Source: Paenibacillus sp. DMB20 (lineage in GTDB: Bacteria; Bacillota; Bacilli; Paenibacillales; Paenibacillaceae). From it: a DNA stretch of 64,000 nucleotides. This document shows, piece by piece, positions 28,081-36,716 of the stretch (positions are counted from its first letter, which is position 1; each line of letters opens with the position of its first letter). The stretch lies in NCBI RefSeq assembly GCF_000987955.1, contig NZ_LAZU01000015.1, forward strand, positions 62,001 to 126,000. The letters are read 5' to 3'. The translations under genes and the position numbers were made by a program. A model generated the notes under the pieces. That model had not been told where the DNA came from, made no database searches, and saw only the letters and a list, made by a program, of their open reading frames with translations.

Positions 28081-28098
28081 AAGTGAATAAATTCACAA
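28081..28098. promoter_or_regulatory. second Rex-box-like operator downstream of the nox start site
   Basis: AAGTGAATAAATTCACAA agrees with TTGTGAA-N4-TTCACAA at 12 of 14 positions and lies about 10-25 nt after the predicted transcription start. A third, weaker element (TTGTGAA..TGAACAA) is at 27996-28013. Confidence 0.6.
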
Positions 28099-28179
28099 AT
28101 CGATTGAACTAGCATGAATCGTTCCCGTTCAGATCATCTTAAACACATCACATAAAGATCCATTGGAGGAGGAACCCTA

Positions 28180-29538
28180 ATGAAAGTAGCAGTGATTGGA
28201 TGTACCCATGCCGGAACGGCAGCCATCGTGAATACCGCCAAGCTTTATCCCGAAGCGGAGATCACGGTCTACGAGCGCAATGATAACATCTCCTTTTTAT
28301 CCTGTGGTATCGCTTTGTATGTCGGAGGCGTGGTGAAGGACCCTCATGGGCTGTTTTACTCTTCGCCTGAGAAACTCGCCGAGCTCGGCGTTACCACGAA
28401 AATGAGACATGAAGTCGTTTCGGTGGATGCGGAAGGGAAGACGCTGAAGGCGCGCAATATCGTGACCGGAGAGATTTTTGACGACACATTCGACAAACTG
28501 ATTGTCACGACAGGCTCATGGCCGATTGTTCCGAAGCTGGACGGAATCGATCTCGAGAATATATTGCTGTCCAAGAATTACCGCCACTCCAATACGATTA
28601 TTGAAAAAGCGCGGCAGGCCAAACACATTACGGTCGTGGGGGCAGGCTACATCGGCGTGGAGCTGGTGGAAGCGTTCCAGACCAATGGCAAGCAGGTTAC
28701 GCTGATCGACAGCGCCGACCGGATTCTAAACAAATACCTGGATTCGGAGTTCAGCGCCAAGATCGAAGAATCTTTCCGGGACAAAGGGATTGAGCTGGCA
28801 CTCGGTCAGACGGTGAAATCGTTTGAAGGCATGGACGGCAAAGTCAGCCGGGTAATCACGGATAAAGGCGCCGTCGAAACCGATCTGGTCATCCTATGCA
28901 TCGGCTTCCGCCCGAATACGGAACTGCTGAAGGATCAGGTCGACATGCTGCCGAACGGAGCCATTATCGTGGATAAATACATGGAGACCAGCAAAAAGGA
29001 CGTCTTCGCTGCCGGAGACAGCTGTGCGGTTCGTTACAACCCGACCGGTAAAGCCGTTTACATTCCGCTGGCTACCAACGCGGTCCGCATGGGTACCCTC
29101 GTGGCCCGCAATCTGGTGCGGAAAACGACGGAGTATATGGGAACGCAGGGAACGTCGGGCCTCAAAATATACGGCCTTAACATTGCTTCGACCGGCTTGA
29201 CGGAAGGGGCGGCGCAGGATGAGAAATTGAACGTGGATACCGTAACGATCACGGATCATTACCGTCCGGAGTTTATGCCTACCTCGGAATCCGTTACCCT
29301 GAAAGTCGTATTCGATAAGGAAAGCCGCGTGATCGTTGGCGCCCAAATCATATCGGAGGCCGATCTGACCCAGTCGATGAACACCCTGTCGGTATGCATA
29401 CAAAACCGGATGACCATCGATCAGCTGGCTTTCATCGATTTCTTCTTCCAGCCGCATTATAACAAGCCTTGGAATTTCCTGAACACCGCCGGGTTGGAGG
29501 CGCTGCCGGAGATTAAGACCGAGCCGGTTTATGTTTAA
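28180..29538 (+). CDS. nox: H2O-forming NADH oxidase / CoA-disulfide reductase family
   Basis: 452 residues, a flavoprotein of the pyridine-nucleotide-disulfide class. It has the FAD motif at the N-terminus (KVAVIGCTHAGTAAI, a variant GxTHAG glycine motif typical of Nox/Npr), the single redox Cys in SFLSCGIALYVGG, the NADH motif ITVVGAGYIGVELVEAF, and the late FAD contact DVFAAGDSCAV. The single Cys sulfenate is the mark of Nox, which reduces O2 to water and reoxidises NADH. GGAGGAGG precedes the ATG. The promoter carries Rex/FNR-type palindromes, which suits a NADH-sensing control. A terminator follows. Confidence 0.92.
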   Translation: MKVAVIGCTHAGTAAIVNTAKLYPEAEITVYERNDNISFLSCGIALYVGGVVKDPHGLFYSSPEKLAELGVTTKMRHEVVSVDAEGKTLKARNIVTGEIFDDTFDKLIVTTGSWPIVPKLDGIDLENILLSKNYRHSNTIIEKARQAKHITVVGAGYIGVELVEAFQTNGKQVTLIDSADRILNKYLDSEFSAKIEESFRDKGIELALGQTVKSFEGMDGKVSRVITDKGAVETDLVILCIGFRPNTELLKDQVDMLPNGAIIVDKYMETSKKDVFAAGDSCAVRYNPTGKAVYIPLATNAVRMGTLVARNLVRKTTEYMGTQGTSGLKIYGLNIASTGLTEGAAQDEKLNVDTVTITDHYRPEFMPTSESVTLKVVFDKESRVIVGAQIISEADLTQSMNTLSVCIQNRMTIDQLAFIDFFFQPHYNKPWNFLNTAGLEALPEIKTEPVYV

Positions 29539-29570
29539 TCCGGATCACGTTAAGTTCATACGATGACGAC

Positions 29571-29597
29571 AGTCCCCCTGCAAAGGGGGGCTTTTTG
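29571..29597 (+). terminator. terminator after nox
   Basis: AGTCCCCC pairs with GGGGGGCT (one G-T pair), followed by TTTTTG. Confidence 0.75.
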
Positions 29598-29684
29598 TTT
29601 TGAAATTGGCAGGAATCTGGAAGTTTATGGCGAATTAAATAGTGTCGGCAGAGAGCGTAAACGGAATAGGAGGAATAAGAGACC

Positions 29685-30293
29685 ATGGAAAAGCGTAAAT
29701 GGTTGCTTTATACAGCCGTCATTTGCGGGCTGCTGCTTACATCGGCCTGCTCCAACGATAAAGGAAAGGATGATGCCGAAGCCCCGCCCGTTGTTTCGGA
29801 ATCCGGCGGCAACAGCCAGGAAACGGGCACGAAGCCTCAAGACCAAGAGGAAGGGAATGCCGGTGCCGAGGACAAACAGGAAGTTCCGGAAGACGTCAAA
29901 AAGGCATCCGATGAGCCGGCGGCGATCGGCGAGGCCTTGAATTATCACGGCATGATCGTAAAAGTGAACGGAATCCGGGATTCGAACGGAGACGATTATT
30001 TGAAGCCTAAAGCCGGGAATACCCTGAAGGTACTCGATATTACGGTGGAGAACCGAAGCGATGCCGAACAGGTGGTATCGTCCGCGAACTCTTTCGATTT
30101 GACGGATGAAAGCGACAAGAGCTACATGGAGGCCATTACATCCGACATTAAGCAGAGCCTCGACGGCACATTGGCGCCGGGTCAGAAGCTGCAGGGGGAA
30201 ATTGCTTACGAGGTGGGCAAGGACGTCAAAGGCTTAAAGCTTTCCTATGGAGATCCGCTTAAGGAAGGCCGGGCTTATTGGGCTTTGAACTGA
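29685..30293 (+). CDS. DUF4352-type lipoprotein
   Basis: 202 residues with a lipoprotein signal (LLYTAVICGLLLTSAC, lipobox TSAC), a 60-residue Asp/Glu/Gln-rich linker and a C-terminal DUF4352-like immunoglobulin domain (GMIVKVNGIRDSNGD..LKVLDITVENRSDAEQVVSS..LAPGQKLQGEIAYEV). It is exported and anchored to the outer face of the membrane. Function unknown. AGGAGG precedes the ATG; it is monocistronic. Confidence 0.82.
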   Translation: MEKRKWLLYTAVICGLLLTSACSNDKGKDDAEAPPVVSESGGNSQETGTKPQDQEEGNAGAEDKQEVPEDVKKASDEPAAIGEALNYHGMIVKVNGIRDSNGDDYLKPKAGNTLKVLDITVENRSDAEQVVSSANSFDLTDESDKSYMEAITSDIKQSLDGTLAPGQKLQGEIAYEVGKDVKGLKLSYGDPLKEGRAYWALN

Positions 30294-30322
30294 ACGGGTC
30301 ATGAATGGATTTCACAGCGGAG

Positions 30323-30347
30323 GGATGCCGGAAGCGGCATCCTTTTT
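30323..30347 (+). terminator. terminator after the lipoprotein gene
   Basis: Perfect 8-bp stem GGATGCCG/CGGCATCC, 4-nt loop GAAG, then TTTTT. Confidence 0.88.
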
Positions 30348-30471
30348 GCTGTAACCCGTGTAATTCGCAAAGTCCGGGAAAGGATAAGCCTGTACGGCAT
30401 TGACCGGAAAATCAGGGTGGACAAAGAGGACGCGACCCCGCTTTACAAGATGATAATCATCGATTAAAATT

Positions 30472-30489
30472 AAACCGTACGGTCGGTTT
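30472..30489. promoter_or_regulatory. TetR operator upstream of the regulator gene
   Basis: AAACCGTACGGTCGGTTT, with AAACCG/CGGTTT ends and ACGGT centre, about 60 nt before the regulator start. The same ends recur before the exporter gene at 31240-31257. Confidence 0.7.
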
Positions 30490-30547
30490 TTTTAAAAGAA
30501 GTCCCGGTTACGTTATCAGTTTCGGGATAAACCCATGGAGGATGATC

Positions 30548-31144
30548 ATGACTACGGATAAAGCGCAGAAAAAACGCGATCTGATCCTCGACAAAGCGAA
30601 AGAGCTGTTTATCCAGCGGGGATATGCCGCTACCTCAATGGATGAGTTGGTTCGGTATATCGGAGTCAGCAAGGGAAGCATATACTACCATTTCAAGAGC
30701 AAAGAGGAGCTGTTTATTCAGCTGCTCGCCCGGCAAAACCGGGAGTGGATCAACGCCTGGATGGAGAAATCCAGCGTCTTTTCGAGTTTTGAAGAGAAGG
30801 TATACGGCATAGCCGATCATATGGTGGATGATTTTCAGAATCCGCTCGTTAAGGTAGGGGAAGAGTTCTATATCAGCCAGCCGGAGAACCAAGACCTGCT
30901 GAACCAGATTTTGCAGATAATGCAAGGGCCGCGGATGCTTTACCGGGACATTTTTGCCGAGGCTGCAAAAGAAGGGCTTCTGCCGGAAGAGGATCTGGAT
31001 GAGATCGCCGTCATTTTTTCCTCGATGCTGGACGGTCTGTCCACCTCGTATTATGAACGCTCCAGCGACGAGCTTCGCGTGTTATACCGGAGGAGCGTCG
31101 GTTATTTTCTATATGGCATACTAGATGCCAATAAAAGCAAGTAG
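30548..31144 (+). CDS. TetR-family regulator
   Basis: 198 residues. The N-terminal helix-turn-helix is typical (RDLILDKAKELFIQRGYAATSMDELVRYIGVSKGSIYYHFKSKEELF); the C-terminal ligand domain is divergent. I start at ATG 30548, 6 nt after GGAGG; ATG 30542 touches that site. Matching operators before this gene and before the exporter 143 nt downstream suggest that it represses both. Confidence 0.9.
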   Translation: MTTDKAQKKRDLILDKAKELFIQRGYAATSMDELVRYIGVSKGSIYYHFKSKEELFIQLLARQNREWINAWMEKSSVFSSFEEKVYGIADHMVDDFQNPLVKVGEEFYISQPENQDLLNQILQIMQGPRMLYRDIFAEAAKEGLLPEEDLDEIAVIFSSMLDGLSTSYYERSSDELRVLYRRSVGYFLYGILDANKSK

Positions 31145-31239
31145 ACCTGAATGGGAAAGACCGGGGATATGAGTGAAAGCTTGATCGGTCGGAAGGCCTT
31201 ATTTTTTGGAGTAAGGCTGCCCTTCCGTCGACACATACT

Positions 31240-31257
31240 AAACCGACTGGTCGGTTT
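31240..31257. promoter_or_regulatory. TetR operator upstream of the exporter gene
   Basis: AAACCGACTGGTCGGTTT, an 8-2-8 perfect palindrome (AAACCGAC/GTCGGTTT), 30 nt before the exporter start, close enough to its promoter or leader to repress it. Confidence 0.8.
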
Positions 31258-31286
31258 GAAAAAATGAAGAAAGAATGAGGTACCCT

Positions 31287-32522
31287 ATGAAACATCTGTT
31301 CTCAAATCGTTCGTTCGTCCTCCTGATGCTGTCGGATTTGCTCCAAAATGTCGGGATTTGGATTCGCAACATGGCATTGTTGTTTTTTATTATGGAAAAA
31401 AGCGGAGGAGACCCGGTCGCGGTCTCCTTGATCACCGTCATTGAATATGCTCCGATTTTTCTGTTTTCCATCGTAGGCGGCGTTTTGGCCGACCGGTGGC
31501 GCCCCAAACGGACGATGCTGTGGGGGGATATCCTAAGTTTTCTGTCCGTACTGCTTATCTTTTTTGTCGTCGCTGCAGGTTATTGGCAGGCCGTCTTTGT
31601 CGTAACGCTGGTATCGGCGATCGTCTCCCAGTTTTCGCAGCCGTCCTCCATGAAAATCATCAAACGGTGCTTGCCTGACGAACATGTTCCAGCCGCCACG
31701 GCTTTGTCGCAAACGATGATGTCGCTCTTTGTGATTGCAGGCCCGATTGCGGGCACCGCGATTTTCCAGTCGTTTGGCCTGGAAGCTTCGCTTCTCAGCC
31801 TGTTGGCCGTTTTTGGAGGCTCGGCCCTTCTCGTGGCTTGCATTCCGTCTTCCATCGATAGTTCAGTGGACGGCTCCGCCGAAGAAAAGAGCTCTTTCGT
31901 GAAGGAGCTGCGCGAGGGAATGTCTTATGTTGGAGCCAGCCGGATGTTGAAATTCATGCTGATTATTTATGTGATCCTTGCGCTCGGATCGGGACTGATT
32001 CAGCCGCTGGATATATTTGTCGTAACGAACCGCCTTCACCTGGACATGACCGGCGTGCAGTGGTTCACGGCGTTGGAGGGCTTCGGCATGCTGGTCGGGG
32101 GCGTTACGGCGGCCGTTATTGCCGGACGGCTGAAAGGCTCGGTGCTATTGTTCAGCGGGTTGGCATTTCTGGGGGTGTCTACCTTTGTCGAGGTCCTTTC
32201 CGTTTGGCCGCTGCTGACAGGGACCCTGCGGTTCCTTACGGGGTTCCTTCTGGCACTGGCCCAGACGGCCTTGACGGCGGTCATGATCCGGCAGGTCGAC
32301 GAGAAATTCGTAGGCAGACTGAACGGCCTGATGACTCCGGCATTTACCGCGATGCTTCTGATCGGGTCCGGAAGCACGGGCGTGTTTATGGCCTCCACTT
32401 CGATATTCGCGGTGTACTTCACCGCCGGGATCCTTTTCCTGATGGCATCGCTTATCAGCCTCAGGCTTCCTTTCTCGGCCGAGCCGGCTTCTACTGCTTC
32501 GCCTGCGGTGAGGGAAATTTGA
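31287..32522 (+). CDS. MFS drug-type efflux transporter
   Basis: 411 residues with about 12 membrane helices. The segment between helices 2 and 3 reads GGVLADRWRPKRTMLWGD, the MFS motif A. Overall sequence order (IRNMALLFFIMEKSGGDPVAVSLI near the start, PSSMKIIKRCLPDEHVPAATAL) resembles the macrolide-efflux (MefA-like) branch. I start at ATG 31287 behind GAGG. Control by the adjacent TetR is likely. The substrate is unknown. Confidence 0.88.
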   Translation: MKHLFSNRSFVLLMLSDLLQNVGIWIRNMALLFFIMEKSGGDPVAVSLITVIEYAPIFLFSIVGGVLADRWRPKRTMLWGDILSFLSVLLIFFVVAAGYWQAVFVVTLVSAIVSQFSQPSSMKIIKRCLPDEHVPAATALSQTMMSLFVIAGPIAGTAIFQSFGLEASLLSLLAVFGGSALLVACIPSSIDSSVDGSAEEKSSFVKELREGMSYVGASRMLKFMLIIYVILALGSGLIQPLDIFVVTNRLHLDMTGVQWFTALEGFGMLVGGVTAAVIAGRLKGSVLLFSGLAFLGVSTFVEVLSVWPLLTGTLRFLTGFLLALAQTALTAVMIRQVDEKFVGRLNGLMTPAFTAMLLIGSGSTGVFMASTSIFAVYFTAGILFLMASLISLRLPFSAEPASTASPAVREI

Positions 32523-32552
32523 AAACTTTCGCAGGTGAGGGACACTGATAAT

Positions 32553-32608
32553 AAAAGGGACTGCCTCGTTCAGGCCGGATGATCCGGCTTTGGGAGGAGT
32601 CCCTTTTT
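32553..32608 (+). terminator. long-stem terminator after the exporter
   Basis: AAAAGGGACT (32553-32562) pairs with AGTCCCTTTT (32598-32607). An inner GGCCGGAT/ATCCGGCT-like stem folds the loop, and T continues to 32608. Confidence 0.85.
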
Positions 32609-32731
32609 CGTTGGATTCAAATCCGGATGCGCCTACAGCAGCAAGATCATACCCTGCGATACCGAAATGAGGCAAGAAGAGATTCAAACGTGACATAGTT
32701 TACGTTGCAAAAAACGAGGATGCGTTAGAAT

Positions 32732-32799
32732 AAAAAAAAACGTCTTTATCGACGTACTTTCAACGTCGACAGACCGCATGAGCGGAAGCTCTTTTCGTG
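32732..32799 (-). repeat. dispersed multi-hairpin repeat, copy B (diverged)
   Basis: Minus orientation: poly-A then ACGTC..GACGT (32740-32755), middle segment altered (CAACGTCGAC), CCGC-ATGA-GCGG, then AGCTCTTTTCGTG. Stems are kept while loops and middle differ from other copies. It lies between the exporter and the formate/nitrite channel gene. The rest of 32609-32921 shows nothing else. Confidence 0.65.
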
Positions 32800-32921
32800 C
32801 TATCGGAATGAAGGGAACTTTCGACGCTTGACCTTTTGATATTATGAAATAAAAATAGACTATTTTCAGAAAATAACGCCGCCGCTGGGAAATAGAGAAA
32901 ACAGTAAAAGGGGATGGAGAG

Positions 32922-33788
32922 ATGGCATACTATAAACCGCATCAAATCGCGGAAATTACGGTAGAAAACGGGGTGAAAAAGGCGCATAACCGCCTGCCCG
33001 CGGTACTGATTCTCGGCTTTTTGGCAGGGGCGTTTATCGCGCTCGGTTTTCTGCTCGATATCCGGGTTATTGCCGGCATGCCGAAGGAATGGGGCGGGCT
33101 GCCCGGATTTATCGGGGCCGCGCTGTTCCCGGTCGGGCTCATACTGGTGCTTCTGGCGGGGGGAGAGCTTCTTACAGGCAACATGATGGCCGTTTCCCTG
33201 GCCAAGGCGGCCAAGCGCATCTCCTGGGGCGAGCTGTTCAAAAACCTGGCGCTGATCACGGTCAGCAATTTTATGGGCGCCTTGTTTGTCGCTTACTTTT
33301 TCGGCCACGTCGTCGGTTTGACCGGCAGCGGCGTTTATCTCGACAAGCTGGTGGATATGGCGGGACACAAGCTGGATGACGGGTTTTTCCAAGCCTTTAT
33401 TTCGGGGATCGGCTGCAACTGGCTCGTAGCGCTTGCGGTGTGGCTTTCTTACGGGTCCGAGCAGATGAGCGGCAAAATCCTGGGCATCTGGTTCCCGACG
33501 ATGGCGTTTGTCGCCATTGGATTTCAGCACGTGGTGGCCAACATGTTTCTGATTCCGGCGGCCATTTTTGAGGGCTATTACAGCTGGGGCGAGTATTTGA
33601 AAAACTTTGTTCCGGTATGGCTCGGCAATATGACAGGCGGAGCCGTGTTTGTGGCGTTGGCCTACTGGACGGTTTATTTAAAGGACGCCAAACCGGCGGG
33701 CGCAAAAGGCGCAGCTTCACAGCCACCGGCCAAGGCCCAAGCTTACCAAGCGGAAGCGGCAGCCTCCATGACTCAAAAGCACGCTTAG
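32922..33788 (+). CDS. formate/nitrite transporter family channel (FocA/NirC/YwcJ-like)
   Basis: 288 residues, six membrane helices of the FNT fold. It has ELLTGNMM in the first half and GCNWLVALAVWLSYG in the second, the two family half-helix signatures. The family conducts formate, nitrite or related monovalent anions. The last 30 residues are a hydrophilic Ala/Gln/Lys-rich tail. Copies of the dispersed repeat flank the gene on both sides in the same orientation. A molybdopterin oxidoreductase gene follows 450 nt downstream on the same strand, which would suit a formate role, though a strong terminator separates them. Confidence 0.9.
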   Translation: MAYYKPHQIAEITVENGVKKAHNRLPAVLILGFLAGAFIALGFLLDIRVIAGMPKEWGGLPGFIGAALFPVGLILVLLAGGELLTGNMMAVSLAKAAKRISWGELFKNLALITVSNFMGALFVAYFFGHVVGLTGSGVYLDKLVDMAGHKLDDGFFQAFISGIGCNWLVALAVWLSYGSEQMSGKILGIWFPTMAFVAIGFQHVVANMFLIPAAIFEGYYSWGEYLKNFVPVWLGNMTGGAVFVALAYWTVYLKDAKPAGAKGAASQPPAKAQAYQAEAAASMTQKHA

Positions 33789-33847
33789 AATCGCATGAAA
33801 ATACGGCGTTAAGCAGCTTGACTACAGCGGCTTCGCGCCATCATCAT

Positions 33848-33915
33848 AAAAAAACGCCTATCGACGTACATTTTCAAAGAAGCAAGACCGCATTTAGCGG
33901 AAGTTTTTTCTTGCG
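33848..33915 (-). repeat. dispersed multi-hairpin repeat, copy C
   Basis: Minus orientation: AAAAAAACGCC-TATC-GACGT, a GCTTC/GAAgc-type middle, CCGC-ATTTA-GCGG, then AAGTTTTTTCTTGCG. The hairpin base change (GACGT to GGCGT) keeps pairing as G-U. It lies 60 nt after the FNT gene. Confidence 0.8.
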
Positions 33916-33938
33916 ATACAGTATTCCATATCTATAAT

Positions 33939-33991
33939 AAATTCGCCATGCCGGGTCTCGGGGGAAGAAACGCGGCATGGCGAATTTTTTT
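33939..33991. terminator. very strong terminator after the FNT gene
   Basis: A perfect 15-bp stem AAATTCGCCATGCCG (33939-33953) with its complement at 33973-33987, 19-nt loop, then T to 33991. From here to 34240 I see no further gene or site. Confidence 0.9.
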
Positions 33992-34240
33992 GGGAGTGGT
34001 CCATGATACGGCATCAAAGAGGAAGGGTCTGGGTTCCTCTTCGCTGCTCTTGTTACGAATTTACCCGGCCTCCGGTGAAGTGAAACACCTTTAAACAATA
34101 TTTTTTGAGAAAATCAAAATCGCCCCACGTTCCAACGCCCGCGTCCGGTAATCCGGCCTTTAAGCACGTGGTCCTCGGGGGTGATGAGTTCCGCCGCCTT
34201 TACGCGAAACGTTCTTCGCTTTAAGATAAAGGGAACGGAT

Positions 34241-36333
34241 ATGACCATCATCAAAGGGGAGAAGGCGAAAATGATAGAGGAGTTAAACGGCGTGTTTCCT
34301 GCGGTCTGTCCGCTCGACTGCCCGGATACCTGCGGGCTGTTGCTGCATAAGAAGGATGGAAAAATCGTTAAAGTTGCGGGCAATCCCGATCATCCCGTTA
34401 CGCAGGGCGCGATTTGCAATAAGGTACGGAACATGGCGGAACGGGTATACCATCCGGAGCGGCTTTTGCATCCCCTGCGGCGGACAGGTCCGAAGGGCGA
34501 AGGGGCCTTTGAGCGGATCAGCTGGGATGAGGCCATTCAAGAAATTACGGAGCGCTTTAAGGCGCTGTCCGAGGAATATGGACCCGAGAGTATTTTGCCT
34601 TACAGTTTTTACGGTAACATGGGTGTACTCAGCGTAGACGGCATGGATCGCCGCTTCTTCAACGCCCTGGGTTCGAGCAAGCTGAAGCAGAGCATCTGCA
34701 ATTCCGCAGGCACTGCCGGCTGGAAGTCGGTCATGGGCTTTAACGGCGGCACGATCCCGGAGGAAACGGTTCACGCGGATGTCATTATTGTCTGGGGCGG
34801 AAACATTGTCAGCACGAACATGCACCAGGTGGTGTTGACGGAGAAGGCGCGAAAGAACGGGGCTCGGGTCGTGGTCATCGATGTGCACCGGAATCAGACC
34901 GGGCAGTGGGCGGACTGGTTTATCCCCCTTCACCCCGGAACGGATGCGGCCCTTGCCGTGGGGATCATGCATATTCTGTTCCGGGACGGTCTCGTCAATG
35001 AAGAGTTCATGCGGCGGTACACCCTGGGCCACGAGGAACTGCGGACCCATGTGAAGGAATATACGCCGGAATATGTTTCTTCCGTTACAGGCATTCCGGC
35101 GGAGGATATTGAAAGGCTGGCCGCCATGTACGGCGGGGCGGAAGCGGCCTATATCCATATCGGAAACGGGCTGCAGCATCATGATAACGGCGGTTTGGCC
35201 GTGAGAAGCATCGCCTGCCTGCCGGCCCTCACCGACCATTGGCTGAAGCGCGGCGGCGGGGCGTCGAAATCGAACGGCGGCTATAACAGCATGAACGACG
35301 AAGCCCTGGAACGGCCGGATCTGCGGCCGAACCCCGAGGCGCGGACAATTAATATGAACCGGATCGGCGAGGCGCTCGCGATGACGGACAAGCCGATCAA
35401 GGCGCTGTTCGTCTACTGCAGCAATCCGCTGGTCGTAGCGCCTGATACCGAACGGGTGCAGAGCGGATTTGCCAGGGAAGACCTGTTTACGGTCGTGCAT
35501 GACCTGTTTATGACGGATACCGCCAAATATGCGGACATCGTGCTGCCGGCGACGTCATCTTTTGAAAACACCGATGTGTACAGCTCTTATTGGCATCAGT
35601 ACATTCAACTGCAGGAGCCGGTCATCCCGAAAGTCGGCGAGGGCAAAAGCAATGTGGAGCTGTTTTCCCTGTTGGGACGGGCCATGGGCTTTAACGATGC
35701 GGCATTCTCCGAAACCGAGGAGGACATGATCGCGCGTGCGCTGGATCATCCCGCCAATCCCTACCTGAACGGGGTTACCCTGAGCGGTCTGAAGGAGTTT
35801 CGTTACGTGAAGCTGGATATGACGCCTTATGCTTCCTATCTGGACAATCTCCCGACGCCGTCGGGACGGATCGAGCTGTATTCCGCCGCCTTGGAAAAAG
35901 CCGGGCTGCCGTCGCTCCCGACCTATGTGCCGCTGAAGGAAGGCTATGACGGAATCCGCCGCGGGCGGGGGCGGAAGTATCCGCTGATGTTCATCTCGCC
36001 GCCAAACCATAATTTTTTGAATTCAACGTTCGCTAACGTGCCGAAGCATCAAAAGCTTGAAAAAGAGCCGTTTTTGCAAATCCATCCGGAGGATGCGGAG
36101 GAGCGCGGCATTCACGACGGCGATGAAGTGACCGTATGCAACGACCGCGGAACGTACGAGGTGCGTGCCAAGGTGACGGCCAAAATGCTGCCCGGCACGG
36201 TTGTCAGCCAAGGTCTCTGGTGGGAAAGCGAGGGCCGCAAGCAGCGGGCCAACGCCCTAACCTCGGACAGGCTGGCGACCTTGGCCAAGGTGCCACCTTC
36301 TTTTCTACGGTGGTTGAGGTTAAACGGAAATAG
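34241..36333 (+). CDS. molybdopterin oxidoreductase with [4Fe-4S] cluster (YyaE/FdhF-like), C-terminal frameshift
   Basis: A DMSO-reductase-family enzyme of about 697 residues. The N-terminal cluster motif is CPLDCPDTC followed about 27 residues later by GAICNK. MGD-binding blocks include VIIVWGGNIVSTNMHQ, VIDVHRNQTGQWADWFIPLHPGTDAALAVGIMH, and near the end HPEDAEERGIHDGDEVTV. There is no Tat signal, so it is cytoplasmic. As given the frame misses the normal end and runs on to 36397; one added G at 36283-36284 gives LATLGQGATFFSTVVEVKRK and the stop TAG 36331-36333, the typical tail. ATG 34271 (behind GGGGAG) is an alternative start. The substrate is unknown; formate is only one possibility. 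Confidence 0.87.
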
Positions 36334-36411
36334 ATTGGGTTCGGTCGGAACCGGAGATCGAGCACCCAATCCATCTCCCGGAACATGGCACATATAGCTT
36401 TGCAATAATTT

Positions 36412-36457
36412 AAAACCGTCAGGGGAACGAAGCATTCGATGAATTCCTGACGGTTTT
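36412..36457. terminator. bidirectional-type terminator after the molybdoenzyme
   Basis: A perfect 12-bp stem AAAACCGTCAGG/CCTGACGGTTTT with a 22-nt loop and TTC-TTC tail. Confidence 0.82.
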
Positions 36458-36486
36458 CTTCAAATATGTGCTATTTGCGGCTACGG

Positions 36487-36536
36487 ACTGTCCTGCGGGT
36501 TGATAAAACCTCGGGGCAGTTTTTATTTTTTCAGGA
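36487..36536 (+). terminator. second terminator-like hairpin before the sugar ABC operon
   Basis: ACTG-CC-GGGTT on the left pairs with AACC-GG-CAGT on the right (single mismatches), followed by TTTTTATTTTTT. It may be a tandem terminator or an attenuator ahead of the operon. Confidence 0.65.
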
Positions 36537-36589
36537 TGCGTGAACCGCTAAACGTCCTGTAGAAGTATAAAAAATCAGTTTTTTGTTAT

Positions 36590-36603
36590 ATAGTTTGAAC
36601 TAT
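36590..36603. promoter_or_regulatory. small palindrome upstream of the sugar ABC operon
   Basis: ATAGTT-TG-AACTAT, about 115 nt before the first permease gene. It could be an operator; no regulator can be named. Confidence 0.3.
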
Positions 36604-36716
36604 TTTCCAAATGTAGAATGATCTTAAGTCCGGGGCCCGGCGGCTGTTTGCAAAGATGGAAGCGTCTGCAAGAGACAGCCGAACGAGGATGATCAACATA
36701 ACACGGGAGGGAGAAC

